From Paraburkholderia sp. BCC1886 (GTDB lineage: Bacteria; Pseudomonadota; Gammaproteobacteria; Burkholderiales; Burkholderiaceae), in assembly GCF_900996245.1 (NCBI RefSeq), contig NZ_CAAJGK010000063.1, forward strand, positions 248,001 to 312,000: a stretch of DNA of 64,000 bases, given 5' to 3'. This document shows, one piece after another, positions 8,707-17,976 of the stretch. Within the stretch, counting starts at the first letter, position 1; the number at the start of each line of letters is the position of its first letter. The translations under genes and the position numbers were made by a program. The notes under the pieces were generated by a model. The model worked only from the letters and a program-made list of their open reading frames with translations, searched no databases and had not been told where the DNA came from.

Positions 8707-10254
8707 TTAGCCCGCCGTTGCCGCCGAAGCGGCAACCGGTGCGCTGGCCGCGCCGTAATCGACCGGGGCATCGGCCGGACGCGGCTGATCGCCGTTGTGT
8801 TCGAGCCAGCCGCCGCCGAGTGCCTGATAAAGCGTCACCAGGTTCTGCAGACGCTCCATGCGTGCCGTGACCAGCAACTGCTGCGCCGAATACAGATCGG
8901 TTTGCGCGGTCAACACCGACAGGTAGCTGTCGACGCCGTTCGTATAGCGCAGATTCGACAGATCGAGACGGCGCTGTTCGGCGAAGTTATCGCGCTCCAG
9001 CGCCTCGATCTGCTGATCGTACGTGCCACGCGCCGCCAGTCCGTCCGCCACTTCGCGGAAGGCCGTCTGGATCGCCTTTTCATACGTGGCAATCTGGACG
9101 TTCTTCTGGATGTTGGCCACGTCGAGGTTGGCCTTGTTCTCGCCACCTTCGAAAATCGGCAGCGTGATGGACGGCGCGAAACTCCACGCCGCCGAACCCG
9201 GCTTGAACAGACCGCCGAGCGTCGGGCTCAGCGTCCCGAAGCTGCCGGTGAGCGACACCTTCGGGAAGAAGGCCGCGCGCGCCGCGCCGATGTTCGCGTT
9301 GGCCGCGAGCAGATTCTCTTCGGCCTCCATGATGTCCGGACGACGCGTGAGCAGATCGGACGGCAACCCGGCCGGAATGTCCGTAAGCAGATTCTGGCTG
9401 TCGAGCGGCTGACCGTCCGGCAGATCGGCCGGGAACGGTTCGCCGAGCAGCAGCACCAGTGCGTTGTCGGCTTGCGCCCGCAGACGCTGTTGCGACTGCA
9501 GGTTGGCGGTGGCCTGTTCGACCACCGTCTGCGATTGCCGCAAATCGAGTTCCGTACCGGTACCGTTGTCGAACTGCAGTTTGGTGATGCGATACGACTC
9601 CTGCGCCGTCTTCAACGTGTTCTGCGTGACCTTCAGCAGATCGTCCAGTTCGAGCACCGTAAAGTACTGATTCGCCACCTGCGAGACGAGCGCGATTTCC
9701 GCCGCCTTGCGAGCCTGCGCGGTCGCGAAGTACTGCGCCAACGCCTGGTCCTTCAGGCTTTGAATGCGCCCGAAGAAGTCGATTTCCCACGAGGCGTTCA
9801 GACCCACCGAGTACGAATTGGAAATGGTCTGGTTAAAGAACGACAGGTCCTTCGGCGTACGCGACTTGCTTTGCGACGCCGCCGCTTCGAGCGTCGGGAA
9901 CAGCCCCGCGCGAACGATGCGGTACTGCGCCTGCGAAGCCTGCATGTTCAGCACCGACACACGCAGATCGCGATTGTTCTTCAACGCGATTTCGATGAGC
10001 CGCTGCATGCGCGGATCGACGAAGAAATCGCGCCAGCCGATATCGGGCGCAGCCTGACCGTTCGCGCTGCGCGCCGCGCCCGACGTGCCGGGCTGCGGTT
10101 GACCCGGTTGCGTCGCGCCCGGTTGCGTGTCGTACACGCCGCCGGTGGGGAACGTGCCCGTCACGGGCGGCGCCGGGCGCTCGTACTTCGGCGCCATCGT
10201 GCAACCCGCGGCGAACAGCGCGACCGCCACTGCTATCAGAGAGTGTTTTTGCAT
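8707..10254 (-). CDS. oprB: RND efflux outer-membrane factor lipoprotein (OprM/NodT family)
   Basis: A 515-residue TolC-like lipoprotein. The start MQKHSLIAVAVALFAAGC gives a signal peptide with lipobox FAAGC; an upstream extension of the frame lies inside the acrB-like gene end and was rejected. Two OEP repeats are recognisable (around DPRMQRLIEIALKNNRDL and later SVGLNASWEIDFFG). It forms the outer-membrane exit duct of the tripartite pump. One base separates its start from the permease stop, so it is the last gene of the operon. The symbol follows BpeAB-OprB of Burkholderia and is by analogy. Confidence 0.92.
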   Translation of the reverse strand: MQKHSLIAVAVALFAAGCTMAPKYERPAPPVTGTFPTGGVYDTQPGATQPGQPQPGTSGAARSANGQAAPDIGWRDFFVDPRMQRLIEIALKNNRDLRVSVLNMQASQAQYRIVRAGLFPTLEAAASQSKSRTPKDLSFFNQTISNSYSVGLNASWEIDFFGRIQSLKDQALAQYFATAQARKAAEIALVSQVANQYFTVLELDDLLKVTQNTLKTAQESYRITKLQFDNGTGTELDLRQSQTVVEQATANLQSQQRLRAQADNALVLLLGEPFPADLPDGQPLDSQNLLTDIPAGLPSDLLTRRPDIMEAEENLLAANANIGAARAAFFPKVSLTGSFGTLSPTLGGLFKPGSAAWSFAPSITLPIFEGGENKANLDVANIQKNVQIATYEKAIQTAFREVADGLAARGTYDQQIEALERDNFAEQRRLDLSNLRYTNGVDSYLSVLTAQTDLYSAQQLLVTARMERLQNLVTLYQALGGGWLEHNGDQPRPADAPVDYGAASAPVAASAATAG

Positions 10255-10255
10255 C

Positions 10256-13200
10256 TCAATGTCCGTCCTTGCCCGAGCCTTGATCAGCCGACCCGCCGGC
10301 CGAACCGCCGCTCTGCGGATCATGCGGATGGTGCTGGTTGTAGTGTGCGAGCGCCTCGTCCGGATCTTCCTTCTCGCCGCCGAACTTCGCGCGAATCACG
10401 ACGAAGAACATCGGGATCATGAAAATCGCGAGGAAGGTCGCCGTCAACATCCCGCCGATCACGCCGGTACCAATTGCGTGCTGGCTTGCCGAACCCGCGC
10501 CGTTACTGATGGCGAGCGGCAACACACCGAGAATGAACGCGAGCGAGGTCATCAGGATCGGGCGCAACCGCAGACGTGCGGCTTCCAGCGCGGCCTCGAC
10601 CGGCCCCATCCCTTCACCCTGTTGCAGCTCCCGGGCGAATTCCACGATCAGAATCGCGTTCTTCGCCGACAAGCCCACCGTGGTCAACAGACCCACCTGG
10701 AAGAACACGTCGTTCTCGAGCCCACGCAGCGTAGCGGCCAGCAGTGCGCCGATCACGCCGAGCGGCACCACCATGATCACCGAGAACGGGATCGACCAGC
10801 TTTCATACAGCGCCGCGAGACAGAGGAACACGACGAGGATCGAGATGCCGTACAGAATCGGCGCCTGCGAACCCGACTGGCGTTCCTGCAACGACAGACC
10901 CGTCCATTCGTAGCCGACACCCGCGGGCAACTTCGCGACCAACGCTTCCATCGCCGTCATGGCCTGACCGGTCGACTTGCCCGGCGCCGCCGCACCCTGG
11001 ATTTCCACCGCGGAAATACCGTTGTAGCGCTCGAGCTTCGGCGAACCGTACGTCCACATACCGCTGGCGAACGACGAGAACGGCACCATGGTCCCGCTCG
11101 TGTTGCGCACGTACCAGAGGTTCAGATCTTCCGGCTTCATACGGAACGGAGCGTCGGCTTGCAGGTACACCTTCTTGATCCGGCCGTCGGTGTCGAGGAA
11201 GTTGTTCACGTACTGCGACGCCCACGCGATCGAGAACGTCTGATCGATCGCGGTCAGCGACACGCCGAGTGCGGAAGCCTTCTCGTGGTCGATATTCACC
11301 TTGTACTGCGGCGTATCGTTCAGGCCGTTCGGTCGCACCTGAGCCAGCGTCGGATCTTTCGCGGCCATGCCCAGCAGCATGTTGCGAGCTTCCATCAGCT
11401 TTTCATGGCCGACGCCCGCGCGGTCTTCCAGTTCGAAGTCGAAACCGGCGGCCGTGCCGAGTTCAGGAATCGAAGGCGGATTCACCGGGAACACGATCGC
11501 GTTCTTGTAGCTCGCGAAGTGCATGTACAGGCGGCCCACCAGCGACTGAACCTTCTGGTCCGAATGCGTGCGCTGCGCGTAGTCCTTCATGCGCACGAAC
11601 ACCAGACCGGCATTCTGCCCGCGACCGGCAAAGCTGAAGCCGTTCACCGTGAAGGTCGATTCGACGATGCTCTTCTCGCTGTCGAGCAGGTAGTCGGAGA
11701 CGTCCTTCAACGCGCGCGCCGTGGTTTCCTGCGTGGAGCCGGACGGCGTCTGCACCAGCACGAACATCGTGCCCTGGTCTTCGTCGGGCAGGAACGACTT
11801 GGGTAGCTTCACGAACAGCAGACCGACCGCGACGATCACCACCATATAGATGATCAGCCAGCGCCCCGAACGCTTGATAACGTGGTGCACGCCCGAGTGA
11901 TACTTGTCGCGGCTGCGGTTGAAGTTCCGGTTGAACCAGCCGAAGAAGCCCGTGTCCTTCTCGTGATGTCCTTTCGGAATCGGCTTGAGGATCGTCGCGC
12001 ACAGGGCCGGCGTCAGGATCAACGCGACCAGCACGGACAGCACCATGGCCGCCACGATGGTGAGCGAGAACTGCCGGTAAATCGCGCCGACCGAACCGCC
12101 CGAGAACGCCACCGGCACGAACACCGCCGACAGCACGAGCGCCACGCCGACCAGCGCGCCGGTAATCTGGTCCATCGCCTTGCGGGTGGCGTCGCGAGGC
12201 GACAAGCCCTCCTCCTGCATCACCCGCTCGACGTTTTCCACCACCACGATTGCATCGTCCACCAGCAGGCCGATGGCCAGCACGAGCCCGAACATCGACA
12301 GCGTGTTGATCGAGAAGCCCACCAGACCCATGACCGCGAACGTGCCCAGCAGCACCACCGGCACGGCGATCGTCGGAATCAACGTCGCGCGCAGGTTTTG
12401 CAGGAACAGGTACATGACCAGGAACACCAGCACGATACCTTCGAGCAGCGTCTTGACCACTTCTTCGATCGACAGGCGCACGAACGGCGTCGTGTCGTAC
12501 GGGTACTGCACCACCAGGCCGTGCGGGAAGTACTTCGACAGTTCGGCGACCTTCTCGCGCACCGCCTTCGCGGTGGCCAGCGCGTTCGCGCCGGTGGCGA
12601 GCTGAATACCGAAGCCTGCCGTCGGCTGACCGCTGTACTTGGTGTCGAAGTTGTAGTTTTCGCCGCCGAGATCGACGTGACCGACGTCCTTGATGCGAAC
12701 CTGCGAGCCGTCGGGGTTGACCTTCAGCAGCACGTTGCCGAACTGCTCGGGCGTGTTGAGCAGCGTGGCTTCCGTGATGGTCGCCTGCAACACCTGCCCC
12801 GGCACCGACGGCGTGCCGCCGAGCGAGCCGCCCGCGACCTGCACGTTCTGCGCGGTCAACGCCGTCTGCACGTCGACCGGCGTGAGGCCGAAGTTGGTCA
12901 GCTTGTTCGCGTCGAGCCAGATACGCATGGCGTACTGCGAGCCGAACAGCGTCACCGTACCCACACCGTCGAGCCGGCTGACCGGGTCTTCGATGTTCGA
13001 CGCGACGTAGTTGGCCAGGTCGTACTTGCTCATGCTGCCGTCTTCGGACACGAACGCCATGACCAGCAAGAAGCTGCTGCTCGACTTCGTGACCTTGGTG
13101 CCCAACTGCTGCACGGCTTGCGGCAACAACGGCGTGGCGAGTTGCAGCTTGTTCTGCACCTGCACCTGCGCGATGTCCGGATTGGTGCCGGCGGCGAACG

Positions 13201-13477
13201 TCAGCGTGATGGTTGCCGTACCCGAGTCATCCGATGTGGACGACAGATACAGCAAGTGGTCGAGACCACTCATCTGCTGCTCGATCACCTGCGTGACGGT
13301 GTTTTCCACCGTCTTCGCCGACGCGCCCGGGTACGTTGCGCTGATCTGCACGGCCGGCGGCGCGATGGTCGGGTATTGCGCAATCGGCAGTGTGAACACC
13401 GACGCGATACCCGCGAGCATCAGAATAATGGCGATCACCCACGCAAAAATTGGGCGATCAATAAAGAACTTTGCCAT
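10256..13477 (-). CDS. bpeB: RND multidrug efflux permease (AcrB/BpeB type)
   Basis: A 1,073-residue HAE1-family permease. It starts MAKFFIDRPIFAWVIAI. The proton-relay aspartates are in LLVDDAIVVVENV and the paired lysine in GLSAKNAILIVEF. Twelve membrane segments and two large periplasmic loops are as expected, with a short Gly/His-rich cytoplasmic tail. It exports drugs and amphiphiles from periplasm and inner membrane using the proton gradient, with the adaptor and outer-membrane duct encoded on either side. It is the middle gene of the three-gene operon. Confidence 0.96.
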   Translation of the reverse strand: MAKFFIDRPIFAWVIAIILMLAGIASVFTLPIAQYPTIAPPAVQISATYPGASAKTVENTVTQVIEQQMSGLDHLLYLSSTSDDSGTATITLTFAAGTNPDIAQVQVQNKLQLATPLLPQAVQQLGTKVTKSSSSFLLVMAFVSEDGSMSKYDLANYVASNIEDPVSRLDGVGTVTLFGSQYAMRIWLDANKLTNFGLTPVDVQTALTAQNVQVAGGSLGGTPSVPGQVLQATITEATLLNTPEQFGNVLLKVNPDGSQVRIKDVGHVDLGGENYNFDTKYSGQPTAGFGIQLATGANALATAKAVREKVAELSKYFPHGLVVQYPYDTTPFVRLSIEEVVKTLLEGIVLVFLVMYLFLQNLRATLIPTIAVPVVLLGTFAVMGLVGFSINTLSMFGLVLAIGLLVDDAIVVVENVERVMQEEGLSPRDATRKAMDQITGALVGVALVLSAVFVPVAFSGGSVGAIYRQFSLTIVAAMVLSVLVALILTPALCATILKPIPKGHHEKDTGFFGWFNRNFNRSRDKYHSGVHHVIKRSGRWLIIYMVVIVAVGLLFVKLPKSFLPDEDQGTMFVLVQTPSGSTQETTARALKDVSDYLLDSEKSIVESTFTVNGFSFAGRGQNAGLVFVRMKDYAQRTHSDQKVQSLVGRLYMHFASYKNAIVFPVNPPSIPELGTAAGFDFELEDRAGVGHEKLMEARNMLLGMAAKDPTLAQVRPNGLNDTPQYKVNIDHEKASALGVSLTAIDQTFSIAWASQYVNNFLDTDGRIKKVYLQADAPFRMKPEDLNLWYVRNTSGTMVPFSSFASGMWTYGSPKLERYNGISAVEIQGAAAPGKSTGQAMTAMEALVAKLPAGVGYEWTGLSLQERQSGSQAPILYGISILVVFLCLAALYESWSIPFSVIMVVPLGVIGALLAATLRGLENDVFFQVGLLTTVGLSAKNAILIVEFARELQQGEGMGPVEAALEAARLRLRPILMTSLAFILGVLPLAISNGAGSASQHAIGTGVIGGMLTATFLAIFMIPMFFVVIRAKFGGEKEDPDEALAHYNQHHPHDPQSGGSAGGSADQGSGKDGH

Positions 13478-13495
13478 GAAGCGGGCTCCCTGTTA

Positions 13496-14725
13496 TTACG
13501 CGCCCGATGCAGCGGAGGCAGGTTGTGCCGTCTGCGCACCGCTGGCGGCCGGCGCACCCTGAGCGGATGCGTCGGAAGCGGGTGTGGCGGGAAGTTGCGC
13601 GGCGACGGGTTTGACCTGCATGCCCGGTTTAGCCTTGTCGGTGCCCTGAACGATCACGCGGTCGCCGGCCTTCAGGCCGCTGTCGACCACCCAGTTCGAA
13701 CCGAAGGTGCCCGAGGTGACGAGCGGTCGCAGCGCAACCTTGTTGTCGTCGCCGACTACCAGCGCGGTGGGTTGACCCTTCTGGTCGTGCGTGACGCCCA
13801 CTTGCGGAACGACGAGCGCGTTTTCGTTGACGCCTTCCTGGATCTTCGCTCGCACGAACATGCCCGGCAGCAGCACCTTGTCGGCGTTCTTGAAGATCGC
13901 GCGCACGGTGACCGAACCGGTGCTCTGGTCGACCGTCACGTCGGTAAACTGCAGCTTGCCTTTTTCCGAGTACGTACGGCCGTCTTCGAGAATCAGCGAG
14001 ACCGTGGCGGCATCGGGGCCGCTCGTCTTCAGACGGCCTTCCTGCATGTCGCGGCGCAGTTTCAAACCGTCGAGGCTCGATTGCGTCAGATCGACATAGA
14101 CCGGATCGAGCTGCTGAACCGTGGCCAGCAGCGTGGCCGCGCTCGCCTGAACATAGGCGCCCGGCGTGACCTGCGAGACGCCGATCTGACCGGTGACCGG
14201 CGACGTGACGTCGGTGTAGCCGAGATTGATCTGCGCGGTGTCGACCGCTGCCTTGCCGGCGGCAACATCGGCGGCGGCCTGACCTTCGGAGGCGACCGCG
14301 TTGTCGTAATCCTGCTTGCTGACCGCATTGGCGGCGACCAGCACCTTATAGCGATTAGCCTGCGCGGTGGTCGACACGAGGTTCGCCTGAGCCTTGGCCA
14401 GCGTGGCCTTGGCGTTGTTCAACGTGGCGATGTACGGCGCCGGATCGATCTTGTACAGGCGTTGGCCCGCTTTGACCTGGCCACCTTCCGTGAATTCGCG
14501 ACGCAGCACGATGCCGTCGACCCGCGCGCGCACTTGCGCGACGAGGAAAGCACTGGTGCGGCCCGGCAGTTCGGTGACGACGGGCACGGCCGTCGGCTGG
14601 ACGGTGACGACGCCCACTTCCGGCGTTTGCGGCGGCGGGGCAGATTGTTTTGGTCCGCACGCTGCCAGTAATACGGCAGCCGTCGCGGCACTGATTAAGC
14701 GGAATGGAACCCGTTCGACGCGCAT
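13496..14725 (-). CDS. bpeA: RND efflux periplasmic adaptor lipoprotein (AcrA/BpeA type)
   Basis: A 409-residue membrane fusion protein. MRVERVPFRLISAATAAVLL is followed by lipobox LLAAC, fixing the start at 14725 rather than the upstream extension. Lipoyl and alpha-hairpin regions (GQRLYKIDPAPYIATLNNAKATL and the following coiled coil) and the beta-barrel domain (LLPGMFVRAKI) are visible. The C-terminus is an Ala/Ser/Gln-rich low-complexity tail. It bridges the permease and the outer-membrane duct. It is first gene of the operon, transcribed away from the TetR gene. Confidence 0.94.
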   Translation of the reverse strand: MRVERVPFRLISAATAAVLLAACGPKQSAPPPQTPEVGVVTVQPTAVPVVTELPGRTSAFLVAQVRARVDGIVLRREFTEGGQVKAGQRLYKIDPAPYIATLNNAKATLAKAQANLVSTTAQANRYKVLVAANAVSKQDYDNAVASEGQAAADVAAGKAAVDTAQINLGYTDVTSPVTGQIGVSQVTPGAYVQASAATLLATVQQLDPVYVDLTQSSLDGLKLRRDMQEGRLKTSGPDAATVSLILEDGRTYSEKGKLQFTDVTVDQSTGSVTVRAIFKNADKVLLPGMFVRAKIQEGVNENALVVPQVGVTHDQKGQPTALVVGDDNKVALRPLVTSGTFGSNWVVDSGLKAGDRVIVQGTDKAKPGMQVKPVAAQLPATPASDASAQGAPAASGAQTAQPASAASGA

Positions 14726-15155
14726 GGAGCGACCTCTGTCTAAGACTGAGAATGAAAAAGTGCGGGCATCCCTACCCCGTGGACGACACCGCACACATAC
14801 GTCTCGTGACGCCTGACCGGAAGCCCATGGATGCAAATTCAAACTACACGGCATCCCGAGCGAGAGCGCCATGCCGGTCAAAAGCCGCATGGCGCCTTCG
14901 TTCCAGGCTCGGCGCAAAAGTGTTTTGAAAGGCAACAGTGACGGATATTAACCGGTCGTCACGGCTTGGGCTATCCAGTCGTGGGGTGCTATTATATATA
15001 CATTCACGAATGCATGTAAAAGTGCGTTTACATTGCTGGCAGCGCGTCTCGCTGCAAGATAATTTCAAAATTCGCTTAACAGTAGACAGATTGCAATCTG
15101 CCGGGTTGTGAGCCGGATCCGGGAAAACCCCCATAGTCAGGCAGGTTATACCAAT
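14726..15155. other. divergent regulatory region between efflux operon and its repressor gene
   Basis: A 430-base spacer, distinctly AT-rich at 14985-15080. It contains the AcrR-like operator at 14995-15018 and TATA-like stretches suitable as -10 elements for both directions. Short ORFs here are not credible genes. Confidence 0.6.
14995..15018. promoter_or_regulatory. AcrR/BpeR-type operator
   Basis: A 24-base imperfect palindrome centred on CATTCACGAATG. Aligned by eye with the E. coli AcrR operator as I recall it, 19 of 24 positions match, and 18 of 24 positions agree with its own reverse complement. It lies between the efflux operon and the divergent TetR gene, where autorepression and pump repression would be exerted. 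Confidence 0.7.
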
Positions 15156-15797
15156 ATGGTCAGAAGAACCAAGGAAGAGGCGAAGGAGACGCGCAACAGC
15201 ATTCTCGACGCGGCCGAGCAGGTTTTCTTCGAGAAAGGCGTGTCGCGTACCTCGCTCGCCGATATCGCCCAGGCCGCCGGCGTCACGCGCGGCGCCATCT
15301 ACTGGCATTTCGCACACAAGAGCGATTTATTCACCGAAATGTTCGACCGCGTGCTGTTGCCGCTGGACGAACTCAAAGCCGCTTCGCTCGATCCCAACGA
15401 GCCCGATCCGCTCGGCCGATTGATGCATGTCTGCATAGTCTGCCTGCGCGACACTGCGAACGACCCGCGCCGCCGGCGCGTATTCGACATCCTGTTTTTG
15501 AAGTGCGAGCTAGTCGAAGAGATGGGACCGGTGATGGTCCGCTATCAGACCAACATGCGCGAAGCGCTCGGCAAGATCGAGCTCGGCATGCGCAACGCCA
15601 TTGCCAGAGGCCAGTTGCCCGCCGACCTGAATACGCAGATGGCGGCCTCGATGGTGCATGCGTTCGTCGGCGGCTCGTTGCGCGACATGCTGTTTTTGCC
15701 CGATGCAACGGACTTCGGCACGCAGGCCGAACAGATGGTCGAGGGAATTTTCGATGCGCTGCGGATGAGTCCGGCGCTCCGTCTCACGCAAAACTGA
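15156..15797 (+). CDS. bpeR: TetR-family repressor of the efflux operon (AcrR/BpeR type)
   Basis: A 213-residue TetR regulator. The start MVRRTKEEAKETR is the usual N-terminus of AcrR-like proteins, and the helix-turn-helix spans about residues 30-50 (TSLADIAQAAGVTRGAIYWH). The C-terminal domain (TetR_C_2 type) should bind pump substrates. It is divergent from the RND operon with a palindromic AcrR-like operator between, so it probably represses both. The upstream in-frame ATG at 15108 was rejected because homologues start at the chosen one. Confidence 0.92.
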   Translation: MVRRTKEEAKETRNSILDAAEQVFFEKGVSRTSLADIAQAAGVTRGAIYWHFAHKSDLFTEMFDRVLLPLDELKAASLDPNEPDPLGRLMHVCIVCLRDTANDPRRRRVFDILFLKCELVEEMGPVMVRYQTNMREALGKIELGMRNAIARGQLPADLNTQMAASMVHAFVGGSLRDMLFLPDATDFGTQAEQMVEGIFDALRMSPALRLTQN

Positions 15798-15848
15798 GGC
15801 AAGCCAGGCGAGGCGCGAATCCCGGCGTGACTGGGTACGCCACCCGCC

Positions 15849-16604
15849 TCAATGCTCGCTGATCCAGCGCGCCACATACAACAGCAGCGCGACCACGAAG
15901 ATCATCGCCGCCCACGCCCAGTTCGGCACTGCATGAGCGCCCCGCTCCTGATGCGAGACATCGTTCGGCACACCATGCGACGCACTCGCCGCGCGCCCGG
16001 CGAGCGTCTGACCATGCTGGACGCGCGGGCGTCGCGCGATGCCGCTCAACGTGATCGGCCGCAAGAACACATTTTGTCGACGCACCGTCGCACCGCGCGC
16101 GCGGTTCGGCCCCTGGCCATGTTTGGCGCGCACGACCGCTTCGAACTCCGCGAAAAAATCGTCGGTCAGATGACGCAGCGCGTTTTCGAGTTGCCGCCTC
16201 GGCAATTCGGCGAGCGGTCCGGACGAGGTCGCCCAGATGGTGTACTCGATGCGGGTGGCCCGCTCGGCGTCACTGCCGCGAGCCCCGTCTTCCGCGCGCA
16301 GACGCAATTCGATCTGACCACGCAGCGAGCCGATTCCCTCGGCCTTCGCCTTGAAGTTGATGGTGCGATGCTCGGCGTCCGCCGGCCCGGAATCGCGACC
16401 CGCAACGTGGGCGCGTGCCTCGTAACGGGCGCGCAGCGGCCCGAGCGGCACGGTGGTAATCAGTTCGTACTCGCCATGCGCGAGTCGATCGAGCGACTCG
16501 CAATTGTCGAGGCTGGCCCGCAACAGGGCGAGATCGCGCAGTGCGTCCCACACGGCGGAGGGCGCCAGCGGAATCCGCAACGCGTCGTTCAGTTCCATGG
16601 CCAT
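15849..16604 (-). CDS. SRPBCC/CoxG-like protein with C-terminal membrane anchor
   Basis: A 251-residue protein. Residues 1-150 resemble the carbon monoxide dehydrogenase subunit G (CoxG) branch of the START/SRPBCC fold, beginning MELNDALRIPLAPSAVWDAL. A basic, low-complexity linker (about 170-220) leads to one C-terminal membrane helix, WAWAAMIFVVALLLYVA. CoxG proteins anchor CO dehydrogenase or act as lipid/quinone-binding proteins. No CO dehydrogenase gene is near, so the partner is unknown. Two in-frame ATGs (16604 and 16598) are both possible starts. Confidence 0.8.
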   Translation of the reverse strand: MAMELNDALRIPLAPSAVWDALRDLALLRASLDNCESLDRLAHGEYELITTVPLGPLRARYEARAHVAGRDSGPADAEHRTINFKAKAEGIGSLRGQIELRLRAEDGARGSDAERATRIEYTIWATSSGPLAELPRRQLENALRHLTDDFFAEFEAVVRAKHGQGPNRARGATVRRQNVFLRPITLSGIARRPRVQHGQTLAGRAASASHGVPNDVSHQERGAHAVPNWAWAAMIFVVALLLYVARWISEH

Positions 16605-16633
16605 GACCGCTTCCCCACCACCCGATTGCCGGA

Positions 16634-17032
16634 TCAGGACGTCTGGTCGATACGGTCGACCCGCGACGCGTAAAACGCCAGATATTCCTTGATTTGCGTA
16701 GCCGGTTCGAGCGGGGTTTCATAGCTCCATACGGCGTTTTCGATAAGCCCGTCTTCCGTGCGCAGATGGTAGTAGGACGCGTCGCCCTTGAACGGGCAGT
16801 GCGTCGTATGCGTGGAGCGCTCGAGCCGCGCCATGTTCACATCGCTGCGCGGAAAGTAGACCACGTCGGGCAAACCGGTTTCGCTCAACGTGAGCGCGGC
16901 CTGCGTGTCGGCCATCGTTACGCCGCCCTGAATGACCCGCTGGCGATGGTCGTTGCCGCTGATGGAGATAGTGTGTCCGCCGGCAGCCGAAGCGGCGCCG
17001 TGAGTTCCGTGAGGTGTCAAGGCATCGCTCAT
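16634..17032 (-). CDS. DUF427 domain protein
   Basis: A 132-residue protein with the DUF427 fold: LPDVVYFPRSDVNM, then THCPFKGDASYY and ENAVWSYETPLE, all diagnostic. Start chosen at MSDALTPHG; the frame extends 11 codons upstream without a better signal. DUF427 proteins are small beta-rich cytoplasmic proteins of unknown function. It ends 29 bases before the SRPBCC gene start on the same strand, so the two may be cotranscribed. Confidence 0.85.
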   Translation of the reverse strand: MSDALTPHGTHGAASAAGGHTISISGNDHRQRVIQGGVTMADTQAALTLSETGLPDVVYFPRSDVNMARLERSTHTTHCPFKGDASYYHLRTEDGLIENAVWSYETPLEPATQIKEYLAFYASRVDRIDQTS

Positions 17033-17070
17033 GTCCGGGCTCCGGGGTGTGGGGAGGTCCTGCAAACAGT

Positions 17071-17095
17071 GAAGCCACGGGTGAGCCGTGGCTTC
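17071..17095 (-). terminator. hairpin downstream of the secreted carboxypeptidase-regulatory-like gene
   Basis: A perfect 10-base stem GAAGCCACGG/CCGTGGCTTC with a 5-base loop. No good U-run follows on the minus strand, so termination efficiency is uncertain. Confidence 0.5.
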
Positions 17096-17194
17096 TTCAT
17101 TATCGGCGAAACTTTCGCCGGGCGCGCGACCTTCCTGCGACCTTCCTGCAATCAGCCGCGTGAGGGCGCCGCGGCCACAGCGGTCATTAGCGGC

Positions 17195-17692
17195 TTATTG
17201 CGTCGTCCAGTAGAAGGCGGCCTTCGCCGTGCCCTTCGCGGGGACGGTTACCGACTTCGTCTGATCGTGATCCTTGTATTGCGCGTGCACGGTGTAACGA
17301 CCCGGGCGCAGCTTGACCAGCATGTACGGTCCGCGCGAGGTCGTGCCTAGCACGTCGCTGCCGTGGGCATCGACGACGCGCACGTGTACGTCGGCGAGAA
17401 AGTCCGAGCCCGGGCCGGTGAAGCGCAGCGACAGCGGCCACTGGCTTTGCGCATGTTGCAGCGCCTTCGACTCGTCGAGTCCGACGCCGCCCGACACGTA
17501 CGAAACGTCGCCCTGCTGCTGGATCTGCGGCAGCCCGCCGCCGTTGTCGTTACCGGCACTGCTCTGGTCGGCCGTGCTGCCGCCGGTCGTGTCGCTCGCC
17601 TGCTGTGCATAAGCGCCGCCTGCCAGACCGAGCGTGAGCGCTGCACAGAGGGCAGCGGCTACGATCCTTCGCTGTTTGCGTTCGGTTTTCAT
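17195..17692 (-). CDS. secreted protein with carboxypeptidase-regulatory-like domain
   Basis: A 165-residue protein with a signal peptide (residues 1-29, ending GGAYAQ), then a Gly/Ser/Asn-rich segment (about 30-55) and a beta-sandwich-like C-terminal half containing GPYMLVKLRPGRYTVHAQY, reminiscent of carboxypeptidase regulatory-like or transthyretin-like domains. It should be periplasmic. The ORF opens further upstream, but only MKTERKQRR gives a signal peptide. Function unknown. Confidence 0.75.
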   Translation of the reverse strand: MKTERKQRRIVAAALCAALTLGLAGGAYAQQASDTTGGSTADQSSAGNDNGGGLPQIQQQGDVSYVSGGVGLDESKALQHAQSQWPLSLRFTGPGSDFLADVHVRVVDAHGSDVLGTTSRGPYMLVKLRPGRYTVHAQYKDHDQTKSVTVPAKGTAKAAFYWTTQ

Positions 17693-17859
17693 CGGTTCGC
17701 TCCTTATTAAGGTCCTTGTCGTCCGGCGCCCGGGATGTGGGTCCGGATCGTTGCAGACGCAACTGGCGTGCCACGCGCGGCCGCAGCCCGGGCAGTCCCG
17801 ATCCATAACGAGGCTCCATGCGGCCCGGCACGGCGCGCCGCCTGTGCTTTCAGTAGACG

Positions 17860-17899
17860 AAAAAAAGCCGGTCCCTCTGCAGTTAATGCAAGGACCGGC
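17860..17899 (-). terminator. intrinsic terminator of the DegP-like protease gene
   Basis: On the minus strand the stem GCCGGTCC/GGACCGGC (17892-17899 with 17867-17874) is followed by a run of six or seven T at 17866-17860. It lies 78 bases downstream of the protease stop codon. Confidence 0.8.
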
Positions 17900-17976
17900 A
17901 AACACGGTTACATCGGGGATTCGAAATCGAAACCGCGCCGCTCGTCAGAGCGACGCGGCAGGTGCGGCGTGGGCTA

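Noticed and set aside
8677..10422. 581-codon plus-strand frame over the efflux outer-membrane gene
   Set aside because: Antisense shadow: Arg-rich, no domains, no ribosome binding site.
11882..14671. 929-codon open frame antisense to the RND permease and adaptor genes
   Set aside because: It mirrors the strong codon bias of the real genes, is Arg/His-rich without recognisable domains, and overlaps two clear efflux genes.
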